Shown: positions 18,046-26,072 of the stretch, piece by piece
How positions within the stretch are numbered: position 1 is the stretch's first letter
How the letters are laid out: every line of letters begins with the position of its first letter
Assembly: GCF_001894945.1 (NCBI RefSeq)
Contig: NZ_BCXE01000016.1
Location: forward strand, 116,721 to 180,720
Reading direction: 5' to 3'
From: Rhodococcus ruber NBRC 15591
GTDB taxonomy: Bacteria > Actinomycetota > Actinomycetes > Mycobacteriales > Mycobacteriaceae
Length of the DNA stretch: 64,000 nucleotides
Made by a program: the position numbers and the translations under genes
The notes under the pieces: generated by a model
Databases searched by the model: none
What the model was told of the DNA's origin: nothing
The model's input: the letters and a program-made list of their open reading frames with translations, nothing else

Positions 18046-19947
18046 TCAGGTGAACGACTTGTGGATCTGCGCGCCGTAGCGGCGGACGATCTTCTGCTTG
18101 GTCGCAGTGTAGGCGTGGACGTCGTCCTGCAAGCCCCTGTTCTCGAGGGATCGTCGTGCGAGTTCGCCGGCGATCACATCGAGGAACAACTCGGCCAGCA
18201 GCAGCCGCGCCGAGTCCCGGAACCGGCCCCGGCCGTCGAGGTACAGCTGCACGGTGGGATCGCCGGTGTTGATGAGAATCGTGCGATGCTCGGGGTCGTA
18301 CACGGCGCGTCCACCGTCGTCCCCGAGATAACGCAGGTCGTAGCCGACGAACATGTCCTCGCCGTGGTCCCGGGACACCCGCCGGCGCTGCACCGGACGA
18401 GGCGGCGCCGGGTGCGGCCGCGGGACATGGTGCGGCGACGGCGCGTCCTCGGCGACGACGATCTCACACCACGCCCAGAACGCACCGGACCGCACCATGA
18501 TCTCGCCGCGCTCCCCGGGTGTGTCGCCCACGACGGTCCATTCCAGCCGCTGCACACCGGTCCTCTGCTCCACGGCGATCTCGGTGGGCCGTGGGTCGAT
18601 CCGCAGCGAGTCGGGCAGCGTGTACGAGATCGTCAGCCGGTCGTCGCCGGGAAGGCGCTCGGTGTCGACCTCCAGGGTGACGTGGAACGGGTGGCCGGGC
18701 CGGCGGTAGTAGAACGGCGTCGTGAACTGCAGGACGACCGCGTCCTCCGTTCCGGTTGCCGCCGGCGGCGCCGAGGCCGGCGACGGGCCGAGACCGAGGT
18801 CCCGGATCGCGGACTCGCTCATCCGGTGCAGCAGGCGGTCGATCATGTGCGCGGTGGTCCCGGAGGTCGTCGCGTGCTCGAGGCGTGTGAGCTGATCCCG
18901 TTCGGCGAGAACGTATTCGGTGAGCCGGGCGCTGACCGCCTTCGCGAACGCGGCGACGAACGGATCCTTCTCGTTGAGGCCCTCGCGCTCGTCGCTGACG
19001 ACCGGCTCGCCCCGACCGAGCCGCTCGATCAACGCCTCGCAGCGCACCGTGCCGAACAGGTACTCGGCGCCCACCTGGTTCTCGTACGCGAACAACTGGC
19101 AGTCGAGCACGGCGAGGCCGGACACGACGACGAGGCCGTTGGTGCGCTCGTCGCCCGACATGGTCAGTTCGACGCCCTTGGCCCGCTTCACGGTGAGGGT
19201 GAAGCTGTGTTCGGTGCCCTCGTAGACGAAACTGCCGGGCGCCTCGGGACCGATCAGGACGACCGCCGGGGGTTCGTCGAAGAGCACCCTGCCGCTGCGC
19301 TGGATCTCCCGCCGGCCGGCGACGTGCACCACCTCGACGGTGCGCCGCGACAGCACCTCCCGCAGATACACGTTGTCGGACAGTGCCTGCACCACGGTCT
19401 GGAACCGGGAGATGACCACGTGCGGGTTCTCCACGACCAGGGTCACCCGGGTGCCGTTGCCGTCGAGACCGAGGCGTGCCCGGTCGTCGTCCTCGACGGG
19501 CCGGTCGCCCCCGTGGTCGTCGTACAGGTAGCCGCCGTTCTCGCCGCGGAACAGGTCGATGCGGGTGAACCGGCCGTCCCTGACGGTCTCGAGCGTCCCG
19601 GCGCCGACCCCGAACACGGCCTGTTTGAGGCCGCGGCCGAAGTAGCCGCGGCCGTGTCCCTCGCCGCGCGAGAGCGGACTGTGCGCGCCCCCGTACGCCA
19701 GGATGCGGGCGGCCTGGTCGAACGGCATCCCCTCGGCGTGGTCGGTGACCTGCAGGACCGCACCCGACTGGTGGCGCTCGTAGGTGATGTCGATGCGGGC
19801 CTCGGCTGCGGCGCCGCCGTTGCCCAGACGCGAGTAGCTGTCGTCGCTGTTGGTGATCAGCTCGACGAGCGCTTTCTCGATCGAGGCGAAGCGTCGCGAA
19901 TCGATGCCGATCACGCGCTGGTCCACGGGAATGGGGGCGACTGCCAT
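18046..19947 (-). CDS. Stand-alone GHKL/Hsp90-like ATPase of unknown function
   Basis: 633 residues. The N-terminal Bergerat ATP-binding fold is intact: N box ELITNSDDS (E29, N33, D36), G1 motif D69-H-A-E-G73-M74, and lid GYFGRGLKQA (G101-K108). There is no histidine-kinase dimerisation domain, no transmembrane segment and no MutL or gyrase signature. The middle region is beta-rich (about 210-350); a late segment (about 430-530) looks Ig-like. Such orphan GHKL ATPases are scattered in bacteria, some in defence islands. The neighbours are the cytosine deaminase (same strand, 20 bp away) and a lipoprotein. The start at 19947 is followed immediately by the ATPase domain. Confidence 0.75.
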   Translation of the reverse strand: MAVAPIPVDQRVIGIDSRRFASIEKALVELITNSDDSYSRLGNGGAAAEARIDITYERHQSGAVLQVTDHAEGMPFDQAARILAYGGAHSPLSRGEGHGRGYFGRGLKQAVFGVGAGTLETVRDGRFTRIDLFRGENGGYLYDDHGGDRPVEDDDRARLGLDGNGTRVTLVVENPHVVISRFQTVVQALSDNVYLREVLSRRTVEVVHVAGRREIQRSGRVLFDEPPAVVLIGPEAPGSFVYEGTEHSFTLTVKRAKGVELTMSGDERTNGLVVVSGLAVLDCQLFAYENQVGAEYLFGTVRCEALIERLGRGEPVVSDEREGLNEKDPFVAAFAKAVSARLTEYVLAERDQLTRLEHATTSGTTAHMIDRLLHRMSESAIRDLGLGPSPASAPPAATGTEDAVVLQFTTPFYYRRPGHPFHVTLEVDTERLPGDDRLTISYTLPDSLRIDPRPTEIAVEQRTGVQRLEWTVVGDTPGERGEIMVRSGAFWAWCEIVVAEDAPSPHHVPRPHPAPPRPVQRRRVSRDHGEDMFVGYDLRYLGDDGGRAVYDPEHRTILINTGDPTVQLYLDGRGRFRDSARLLLAELFLDVIAGELARRSLENRGLQDDVHAYTATKQKIVRRYGAQIHKSFT

Positions 19948-20058
19948 CGTTCCTGCCTTGTCTGTTCCGTCGGGAAGCCCCGGGGGTGGCGTCCCGAACT
20001 TGCCGTGATCGTACCGACGTCCGCGCCGATCCCGGCGCACCCGCATCGCCGGGCGGCG

Positions 20059-20661
20059 TCACCGCATTTCGTCGCACCCCGTCGACTCCAGGTACTCGTC
20101 CGGCAGCCGTCCTTCGGTGACGACCTCACCGCCGGTCCACGTGAACGTCAGCTCCGCGAACCCGGTGGCGGCCGCGTGCGGCTCGCCCTCGCGCGGGTAG
20201 GTGTATTCGACGTCGAGGGAGTCGAAGGCCGTGGCGACCACCGCCGGGTTCAGCGCGCACGGCGTGGCCGTGCCGACGTACTCGCCGCGGTGGAACAGCA
20301 GCAGGTGGGTCGGTGACGACCCGGTCGCCCCCACGATGCCGACCTGCGCGTAACTGAGGTCGCTGCAGCGGTTGTAGTTGCCGTTGTACGCCCGCAGCCA
20401 TGTCGCGTCGGGGATCTGCTGGGGCGGGGGCAGCTGCTCGATCACCGCGAACACCTCCGGCGCGTCGAGGTCGACGGCGGGATCGCACGGCTGCTCGTCC
20501 GCCGTCGTGGCCGCCACCGACCCGCCGACAGGTGCCTGGCGGGAGGACGTCGCGGTAGCCGGTTCGGCCACCGGCTGCCCGTCCTGGGTCTGCGCGCATC
20601 CGGCGAGGAATGCAATCGCGGCGACCGACACGACGCTGAGACCGGCTGTGCGACTCGACAT
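20059..20661 (-). CDS. LppP/LprE-family lipoprotein
   Basis: 200 residues with a lipoprotein signal peptide (lipobox FLAGC, Cys about 22) followed by a short Ser/Thr/Ala linker and a domain of the LppP/LprE family known from mycobacteria. The segments CDPAVDLDAPEVFAVIEQLPP and RCSDLSYAQV...GSSPTHLLLFHRG are typical. It is anchored on the outer face of the membrane; the function of the family is unknown. The ATG at 20661 places the signal peptide at the N-terminus. It is 111 bp upstream of the GHKL ATPase gene and probably an independent unit. Confidence 0.82.
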   Translation of the reverse strand: MSSRTAGLSVVSVAAIAFLAGCAQTQDGQPVAEPATATSSRQAPVGGSVAATTADEQPCDPAVDLDAPEVFAVIEQLPPPQQIPDATWLRAYNGNYNRCSDLSYAQVGIVGATGSSPTHLLLFHRGEYVGTATPCALNPAVVATAFDSLDVEYTYPREGEPHAAATGFAELTFTWTGGEVVTEGRLPDEYLESTGCDEMR

Positions 20662-20779
20662 GGGGCTCCTCGGGCACTCGGGTGCGACGGCGGTCGCCGC
20701 GACGGGAACGGATTCTGTCAGTTCGGACCGGTCCGGACGGGAGCTGCGTGGAAGTGTCGCCGTGTGGAAGTGTCGCGGA

Positions 20780-21019
20780 ATGGATGTACCGAGCCTCGAC
20801 GCAACGCCCACGGTCCCGAAGGCGGGGAACGAACCGCTGCACGAGTCCGGGCGCCTCCTCGGGCAACAGTTGCGGGACTTCTGGGCGTGGGCGTACTCGG
20901 ACCTGCTCGGCAACGCGATGCGAGGCGTTCTCGCCGAATACCTCGTCGGCACCGCGCTGGGGTGTGTTCACGGTCGTCCCCGACCACCAGCGGCACAGCC
21001 GCCGCCGGCCGGGAGTTAA
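20780..21019 (+). pseudogene. Truncated N-terminal fragment of a hypothetical protein (FWAWAYSDLLGN type)
   Basis: 79-codon ORF. Residues about 30-61 (LRDFWAWAYSDLLGNAMRG, then VLAEYLVGTALG) look like the conserved start of a longer actinobacterial hypothetical protein. The reading then degenerates into a Pro-rich tail and stops. I recall this N-terminus from orphan proteins near restriction or defence genes, but cannot confirm it. It is best read as a truncated remnant; expression is unlikely. Confidence 0.4.
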
Positions 21020-21046
21020 CGTGTCCTGCGAGTCCCGCGATGAGAA

Positions 21047-21667
21047 GTGCGTTCCACTCGGGTCGTCCGAGGACGGACCGAAGTCCGACAACGGTTCACG
21101 CGGAAGCTCGAGGTTGCGGCGCCCAGGTTCAAGTTCAAGTGGTCGAACCTCCTACCCGTGCTTTTTCGGGACCTGAGCGATGCGCTCCTCGAGATCTACG
21201 ACCCCGATGCAGGCCCGGCCGACGCGCTGCGAACGGTCTACGGCGCCCGCCCCACAGTCGAATTCGTTCGCGAGGCGTGGCCCACGCTCAGGGAATCCTG
21301 GCTCCGGAGCGACAAGGAATCCCGGCACCGGATCGTCGACGCGCTCCAAAAGGCGCGGAACGAACACGGCCTGGCCAAGGGCACCAGGGCCCAGATGACG
21401 TACCTCCGGAATCTGAGGAACTCCAAGACACTGCGGGACATCGTAGGGGCGGAACTGATCGAGGTCGGTGAGGTGGACCGACACGACGAGCCCGGCCCGC
21501 GAGCAGCGATCGACACGGCGGCGACCACCCACCGACCGGACAGCGCGGGGAGGACGACACCGTCCGTCCCCGACCGGGCGCACGCGGCGCCGAGGAGGGT
21601 GCCGGCATCATTCCTCGCAACGGACCGGTCCTTGTCGATCACACCAGAAAGCGGGTATCCGAGTTGA
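21047..21667 (+). CDS. Hypothetical protein in the defence-remnant region
   Basis: 206-codon ORF from a GTG. The central part (about 25-150) looks genuinely coding: LLPVLFRDLSDALLEIYDPD and LRNLRNSKTLRDIVGAELI, with charged helical segments. The last 50 residues are Pro/Ala/Thr-rich and doubtful. No domain is recognised. It overlaps the start of the DrmD-like remnant by four bases (TTGA). It may be intact or a fragment of a larger gene. Confidence 0.45.
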   Translation: MRSTRVVRGRTEVRQRFTRKLEVAAPRFKFKWSNLLPVLFRDLSDALLEIYDPDAGPADALRTVYGARPTVEFVREAWPTLRESWLRSDKESRHRIVDALQKARNEHGLAKGTRAQMTYLRNLRNSKTLRDIVGAELIEVGEVDRHDEPGPRAAIDTAATTHRPDSAGRTTPSVPDRAHAAPRRVPASFLATDRSLSITPESGYPS

Positions 21668-21980
21668 GCGCCACGTCGAGTTCCGCCGAGTCGCCGGTAG
21701 TGGACGCGGCGGAACTCGACGTCGCCCCCGGCTCGATCGTCGTGGTGCGGGACGAGGAGTGGCTGGTCACCCAGGCCGAGGGGGCTCCGACGGGTGGCTC
21801 GTCCGAGCGCGGGGCCTGTCGGAACTCGTCGCCGACAGCACCGCCGCGTTCTACTCGAATCTGGACCGGATCGAGGTGCTCGATCCGGCGAAGGCTCAGG
21901 TGGTGGCCGACGGCTCCGACGGGTATCGCAACAGACGTCTCTGACTCGAGGCGCTGCTGCGCAAGACGCCCGTCCCCTAC
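21664..21980 (+). pseudogene. drmD: Decayed N-terminus resembling the DISARM SNF2-like helicase DrmD
   Basis: About 105 codons readable only across a frameshift and a nonsense codon. Frame 1 from 21664 gives PGSIVVVRDEEWLVTQAEG; after a probable one-base deletion near 21780-21790 the next frame gives DGWLVRARGLSELVADSTA, then LDRIEVLDPAKAQVVADGS and GYRNRRL. A TGA at 21942-21944 replaces the expected Trp before LEALLRKTPVPYG. This is the pattern I recall for the N-terminus of DrmD, the class 1 DISARM helicase. No helicase motifs follow: the gene is cut and joined to other sequence. Not functional. Confidence 0.6.
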
Positions 21981-22248
21981 GGCGTCGCCGAACAGCGCGA
22001 TGAGTTCGGTGCGCTGCCCACCGCGGCCGGACCGCGACCTCGTCGACGAGGAGGACGAGATGATTCCTGCGTCACTGGTGTGGCAGCTCGAGCAAGCGTT
22101 GCGCATCGTGCCGAGCGTCCGCCGCACTACCGCGTCCAAGCTGATCGCACGCAAGCGTCCCCGGCTGTATCCGATCTACGACGCGGTAGTCGGCAACGTA
22201 CTCGGTACCGAACGCGCCTACCTCGAGCACCCTGTTGCGGGCAGATAG
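21981..22248 (+). pseudogene. DUF6308-family fragment
   Basis: Continues from the DrmD-like remnant in one frame (VAEQRDEFGAL) and, after a frameshift near 22020, in another (DRDLVDEEDEMIPAS, TTASKLIARKRPRLYPIYD, VVGNVLGTERAYLE). This is the middle and C-terminal part of the DUF6308 family as I remember it. The N-terminal half is absent. The DrmD-to-DUF6308 junction suggests a deletion that fused two genes. Confidence 0.55.
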
Positions 22249-22292
22249 CCAGGGTCGTCGAGCGGGTCCGCCTCAGGGCACGGTGCTCGGGC

Positions 22293-22736
22293 TCAGTCCT
22301 GCCACGGCGGGAACTCCCCCTCCGCGCGCATGTTCGGATCGTCCCACCATGGGTCGCCGTAGAGCTCGTAAGGATCGCCGAGTTCACGCAGCCGCGTCTC
22401 GCCGAGGGCGGTGATCGCCGCGCGAAACACCTCCGTGGTCGCCGCCTGACGGGGGGACGCCTCCAGGTAGCCGACCTCACCGTCGAAGCCGTGCGCGATC
22501 CGGTCCATTGCCTCGTCCAGTGGAACGTCCCACGGCTCCCACGGCCGACCGTCTCCGGGCCAGCCGCCGAGGCAGAGGAATCCGCGTTCCGCCAGGTCGC
22601 GAATGATCGCGAGGACCCGACCGGACGAGCAGTCGTCGGGGGTGATCCGTTCCGTCAGGGCGACGAACGATCCCAGGGGCATCCAGTCGTCGGACAGTTC
22701 GTATAGCAGGAAGTGCTCGAGCCGGGGATTGATCAT
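22293..22736 (-). CDS. Hypothetical acidic protein, possible orphan immunity protein
   Basis: 147 residues, acidic, Trp-rich at the C-terminus (DPWWDDPN, EFPPWQD), no signal peptide or membrane segment. Visible segments: LLYELSDDWMPLGSFVAL and SGRVLAIIRDLAERGFLCLGG, the latter like a small winged-helix. The ATG at 22736 overlaps the stop of an upstream fragment (ATGA), a coupling typical of toxin-immunity pairs, and the protein is small, acidic and family-less. Immunity function is therefore a hypothesis only. It is the only intact-looking gene in the remnant region on this strand. Confidence 0.55.
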   Translation of the reverse strand: MINPRLEHFLLYELSDDWMPLGSFVALTERITPDDCSSGRVLAIIRDLAERGFLCLGGWPGDGRPWEPWDVPLDEAMDRIAHGFDGEVGYLEASPRQAATTEVFRAAITALGETRLRELGDPYELYGDPWWDDPNMRAEGEFPPWQD

Positions 22737-22861
22737 GCGACATGCACCTTCATTCTCCTCACATTCGGAAATACCACGTCGATGGTGGTGCCGTCCGAGC
22801 GCGCCGTGACTGTCGCGCCCCGTCTCACCACCAGCTCGCCTTTCGGTACTGCGACAACGCC
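22733..22861 (-). pseudogene. 42-codon 3' fragment of a lost gene, possibly a toxin C-terminus
   Basis: Open frame with no start codon, preceded by an in-frame TGA. It encodes VPKGELVVRRGATVTARSDG, then TTIDVVFPNVRRMKVHV and a stop overlapping the next ATG. The beta-strand-like composition is protein-like. It is probably the tail of a gene whose 5' part was deleted. The identity is unknown. Confidence 0.3.
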
Positions 22862-23028
22862 TCAGGGCATTGATCCTCGAATCCGCCAGTGCCGCCACCT
22901 CGTCGACCGCGAGCGTTGTGTCACAGGGACTTCCGCAACGTTCAGCCTCGCCGGACCCCGTAACGCCGGACCGGCCCTTCCCGATCATGAAACGAGCCGG
23001 ATCGGTACCGAGCGAAGGAGACCCTGCA

Positions 23029-23388
23029 GTGATCGGACGAATTCTGACAGTCACGGTCGCGGCCGTGGCCGCCACCATGGCGATCGCGCCTGCGGTCGCC
23101 CTCGCTCAGGACGGCGCTCCGCGCTACGACGCGACCGAATTCTTCGTCACCCCGTTCGATCCCGGGGCGTTCGGCGAGAACGCGCACAAGGCACTGATTC
23201 TCAGCCCGTACGGCACCGGACACCGGATCGAATGCCAGTCCTTCCACGGGCAGACCGCCAACTGCATCCAGCACATCCCGGGCGGGCAGACGAACCCGCT
23301 GATCCGGCTCAGTCCCCTTCCTGCCCCCGGCCAGAGCATCCGCCAGGTATGGGCGTACAACCCCATCGCTACCGGCAGCGCCGGCTGA
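23029..23388 (+). CDS. Small secreted protein with one disulfide, unknown function
   Basis: 119 residues with a Sec signal peptide (MIGRILTVTVAAVAATMA, cleavage after VALA) and a mature domain of about 90 residues with two cysteines (IECQSF, ANCIQH) that probably pair. GTG start with AAGGAG 8 nt upstream. I recognise no family. The next gene is also a small secreted protein but is unrelated in sequence. Confidence 0.65.
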   Translation: MIGRILTVTVAAVAATMAIAPAVALAQDGAPRYDATEFFVTPFDPGAFGENAHKALILSPYGTGHRIECQSFHGQTANCIQHIPGGQTNPLIRLSPLPAPGQSIRQVWAYNPIATGSAG

Positions 23389-23517
23389 CCCAGGACGCGC
23401 GGCGAAGTGACGATGCGCCAACACGCCCATCCGGTCTCGAGCACACCTCGAGCCGCCTCGACGCCGTACCCGCTTGTTCCGGCCTCCGGATACCCGCCGC
23501 CAAGACAGGACCGCACC

Positions 23518-23964
23518 ATGCTGACACGATCTCCGCTGCGCACGTCGCTGCGCCGCCTTGCCACCGTCACCGCGACCGTCGCCGCCGCGACCGGGCTGAC
23601 GGTGCTCACCGCCCCGACCGCGTCCGCGTCGACGTTCACCCGCACCGTCGGCGTGCACGACATTCCGGGCATCTTCATCGGAAACACCGGCTCGGTCGGC
23701 AATATCACTCCCTTCATCAACGCGGCGGTATACATGCGCACCGATCCGAGTACTCCGCCGCTGCACGGGTGGACCATGGACTTCGACTACTGCCCGTGCA
23801 CGGTGCACTGGCGCAACGAGACGACCGGCGTCACTGGCACCGCCGACCCCTTCACCGACCTGCTGCCGGCACAGACCGGAGCGGGCACCATCACGGCCAC
23901 GGTCACCATCGACGGAGCAAGCATCACCGTGCAGTCGGGCACCGCGACCTGGCACGCCGCGTGA
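23518..23964 (+). CDS. Small secreted beta-rich protein, unknown function
   Basis: 148 residues. A long basic signal peptide (TRSPLRTSLRRLATV, hydrophobic core, cleavage after ASA near 37) precedes a Thr/Gly/Val-rich mature domain with a CPC pair (DFDYCPCTVHW). It looks like an all-beta extracellular domain. No family recognised. It is 129 bp after the previous secreted-protein gene, possibly a separate transcript. Confidence 0.65.
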   Translation: MLTRSPLRTSLRRLATVTATVAAATGLTVLTAPTASASTFTRTVGVHDIPGIFIGNTGSVGNITPFINAAVYMRTDPSTPPLHGWTMDFDYCPCTVHWRNETTGVTGTADPFTDLLPAQTGAGTITATVTIDGASITVQSGTATWHAA

Positions 23965-24062
23965 ACGAGCCGTGACCCCAGGGCCGGACAGCCCACGCAC
24001 AGTTCCGATTCCACACACGGCGGATGTGACCGAGGGGGATGCTCCCGCCGGCGAGCGTGCCC

Positions 24063-24094
24063 CTTGACCTTCACACTGTGACAAGCGCTCGAAT
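24063..24094 (+). promoter_or_regulatory. MerR-type promoter/operator with 19-bp spacer
   Basis: A -35-like TTGACC (24064-24069) and a -10-like TCGAAT (24089-24094) are separated by 19 bp, the long spacing typical of MerR-activated promoters. The spacer region carries a dyad: CTTG (24063-24066) with CAAG (24082-24085), and inside it TTCACA against TGTGA. It lies 23 bp upstream of the HEAT gene, which is cotranscribed with a MerR regulator, so autoregulation is likely. Confidence 0.55.
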
Positions 24095-24117
24095 GGTCTG
24101 CGAAGGAGGTGCTTCCC

Positions 24118-24783
24118 ATGAACACAGCCAGCTACGGCGAGCCGGATGCTCGCCTCGTCGATGCCCTCACCGGTGACGATCCGGCGACTCGTCTGCGGGC
24201 GGCGCTCGAGGCCGGCACCGTCGCCGACGAGCGGCTCACGACCATCCTCGTCGACCGGTGCGGCGTCGAACCGGACTTCTTCGTCCGCGACATGTTGACG
24301 TGGGCACTGTGCCGGCTCCCGGCCGACGTCACCGTGCCGAGACTCCTCGAGGAACTCGACTCCGGCACCGCGCAGGCCCGCAGCCAGGCCCTGCACACGC
24401 TGTCCAAGATCGGCGACCGGAAGGCCTGGCCTGCGGTGTCGACGATGCTGCACGACGGAGACGACGACGTCGCCCGCAGCGCCTGGCGGGCCGCTGTCGC
24501 GCTCGTGCCCGCCGGCAGCGAGGGCCGGCTCGCCGCCGCTCTCGCGACCGCACTCGGACGAGGCGACCGCGACCTGCAGCTCAGCCTCAGCCGTGCACTG
24601 GCGATGCTCGACGAGGCGGCCGTGCCGGTCCTGGAAGCTGCCATGGCGAGCTCCGACCCCGGTGTCCGGGCGCATGCGGAAGCCACCGAACGGCTCCGCC
24701 TCGATCCCGACAGCGGGTTCACGCTGTCGCTGGAGCTGGCGAAACGGGTCGCCGCCACTGCACCGGACCGAGCCGGCAGGTGA
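24118..24783 (+). CDS. HEAT-repeat protein paired with a MerR-HEAT regulator
   Basis: 221 residues, almost all helical HEAT-like repeats (for example VPRLLEELDSGTAQARSQAL, AWPAVSTMLHDGDDDVARSA, VPVLEAAMASSDPGVRAHA). The ATG at 24118 has GGAGG about 8 nt upstream. No catalytic motif is visible. It resembles the C-terminal half of the next gene's product, so the two proteins may interact or may have arisen by duplication. It is the first gene of a two-gene unit; the next start is 4 bp beyond its stop. Confidence 0.7.
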   Translation: MNTASYGEPDARLVDALTGDDPATRLRAALEAGTVADERLTTILVDRCGVEPDFFVRDMLTWALCRLPADVTVPRLLEELDSGTAQARSQALHTLSKIGDRKAWPAVSTMLHDGDDDVARSAWRAAVALVPAGSEGRLAAALATALGRGDRDLQLSLSRALAMLDEAAVPVLEAAMASSDPGVRAHAEATERLRLDPDSGFTLSLELAKRVAATAPDRAGR

Positions 24784-24787
24784 TGGG

Positions 24788-25789
24788 ATGTTGATCGGTG
24801 AGGTCTCGCGGCGTTCCGGCGTGAGCACTCGCATGCTGCGCCACTACGACGCCTTGGGTCTGGTGACGCCGACGGGGCGCACGTCCGGCGGCTACCGCGA
24901 GTACACCGCCGACGACATCCGCCGCCTCTTCCATGTGGAGAGTCTCAGGAGTCTGGGCTTGTCGCTGCACGAAGCCAAACGCGCGCTGGACGAACTCGAC
25001 TTCGCGCCGGCCGAGTTGGTGCACGACCTGATCCGGCACACCCGGGTGCGGATCGCCGCCGAGACGGAACTGCTCGCGCGACTCGAACGGGTCGACTCGG
25101 CCGCGCCGGAGGCGTGGGAGGACGTCCTGCGCATCGTCACACTGCTGCACGCGTTCGACTCCGAGTCGGGGTCCCACCGTCAGCAGGCCGTCCTGTCGCA
25201 GCACGAGAACGCCGCGCTGCCCGTCGAAGCCCTGGCCGAGGCAGTGCTCGCAGAGGACGACCCGAACGTCGCCGGGGCGCTGCGCTGGTCGTTGGCGAGG
25301 GCCGGGGCTGCCGGGCTGGCGGAGTTGGCCGCCGGGCTGGACTCGGCAGACGCCGACGTCCGGCGGCGGGCGATCGTCGCTGTCGCGGAGATGCACCTCC
25401 CGGACGCGACCGCACTGCTGAAGAAGCCACTCGACGACAGCGACACCACCGTGCGCGACCGTGCCGCCGTGGCCCTCGGCTCCCGGGGCGCCGGGGAGGC
25501 CGTGCCGATCCTGCTGGAGATGGTCGTCGAGGGCCGGGCCGACGTCGAAGCCGCCGAGGTTCTGGGCATACTGGCCGCCGCATCGGTGTCCACGGTCGAC
25601 GTCGTCCGAGCCGTGCAGGAGGTGCTCGACGGCACGCTCGACGCAGCCGCACGCTTGCGCGTCACGCAGGCGCTCGCCGAGATTCCCGGACCTGCGGCGC
25701 GGGACGTCCTCGTCGCACTGACCGGCCACCACGACCGGGTGATCGCAACGACCGCGTCCGTGATCCTGGACAGGCGCGCGTCACCGTGA
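24788..25789 (+). CDS. MerR-family regulator fused to C-terminal HEAT repeats
   Basis: 333 residues. Residues 1-70 are a MerR winged-helix DNA-binding domain (MLIGEVSRRSGVSTRMLRHY, SGGYREYTADDIRRL) and a dimerisation helix follows (to about 110). From about 125 onward there are four or five HEAT-like repeats (DDPNVAGALRWSLARAGAAG, DADVRRRAIVAVAEMHLPDA). The effector domain is therefore a repeat scaffold, suggesting a protein ligand or large surface instead of a metal or small drug. The likely operator is the 19-bp-spaced promoter at 24063. Confidence 0.82.
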   Translation: MLIGEVSRRSGVSTRMLRHYDALGLVTPTGRTSGGYREYTADDIRRLFHVESLRSLGLSLHEAKRALDELDFAPAELVHDLIRHTRVRIAAETELLARLERVDSAAPEAWEDVLRIVTLLHAFDSESGSHRQQAVLSQHENAALPVEALAEAVLAEDDPNVAGALRWSLARAGAAGLAELAAGLDSADADVRRRAIVAVAEMHLPDATALLKKPLDDSDTTVRDRAAVALGSRGAGEAVPILLEMVVEGRADVEAAEVLGILAAASVSTVDVVRAVQEVLDGTLDAAARLRVTQALAEIPGPAARDVLVALTGHHDRVIATTASVILDRRASP

Positions 25790-25799
25790 ACGATGCGGG

Positions 25800-26072
25800 C
25801 GAGCGGTGACCGCCGGGGTGTTGCTCGATCGCTCTGTACCGGTAGGTGTCCTGATCGGCGACCCGTTCCCGGTCGACGGTGACGGCGGCCCCGACGGTCG
25901 GGGTGCGGAAACCCTCGGCGGCGATGTCGCTGTAGTGCGCCCAGCACCCGTCCGCGTCGGGGCGGTCCTTCGGGAAGCACCTCGACGCGACCGGCGGTCG
26001 GTGCTCGGTCGGCGTCCAGGAAAGCCCATGCCACCCGCGCTCGTCGAACGCCGCGAAGCGACGGCCCCCTAC
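25800..26072 (-). pseudogene. Frameshifted cold-shock-domain-like gene
   Basis: Reading the minus strand, RRFAAFDERGW is in one frame, AWAFLDADRAP in a second, and GCWAHYSDIAAEGFRTP with TYRYRAIEQHPGG back in the first. The order FDE-G-FLDAD-...-CWAHYS-I...GFR matches cold-shock-like small proteins of actinobacteria. No single frame spans it, so the gene appears broken by two compensating shifts; a sequencing error is an alternative. It lies directly downstream of the VOC gene. Confidence 0.5.

Noticed and set aside
20780..22861. An intact DISARM or other defence operon
   Set aside because: Only fragments with frameshifts and stops are present; no helicase, methylase or phospholipase motifs follow.
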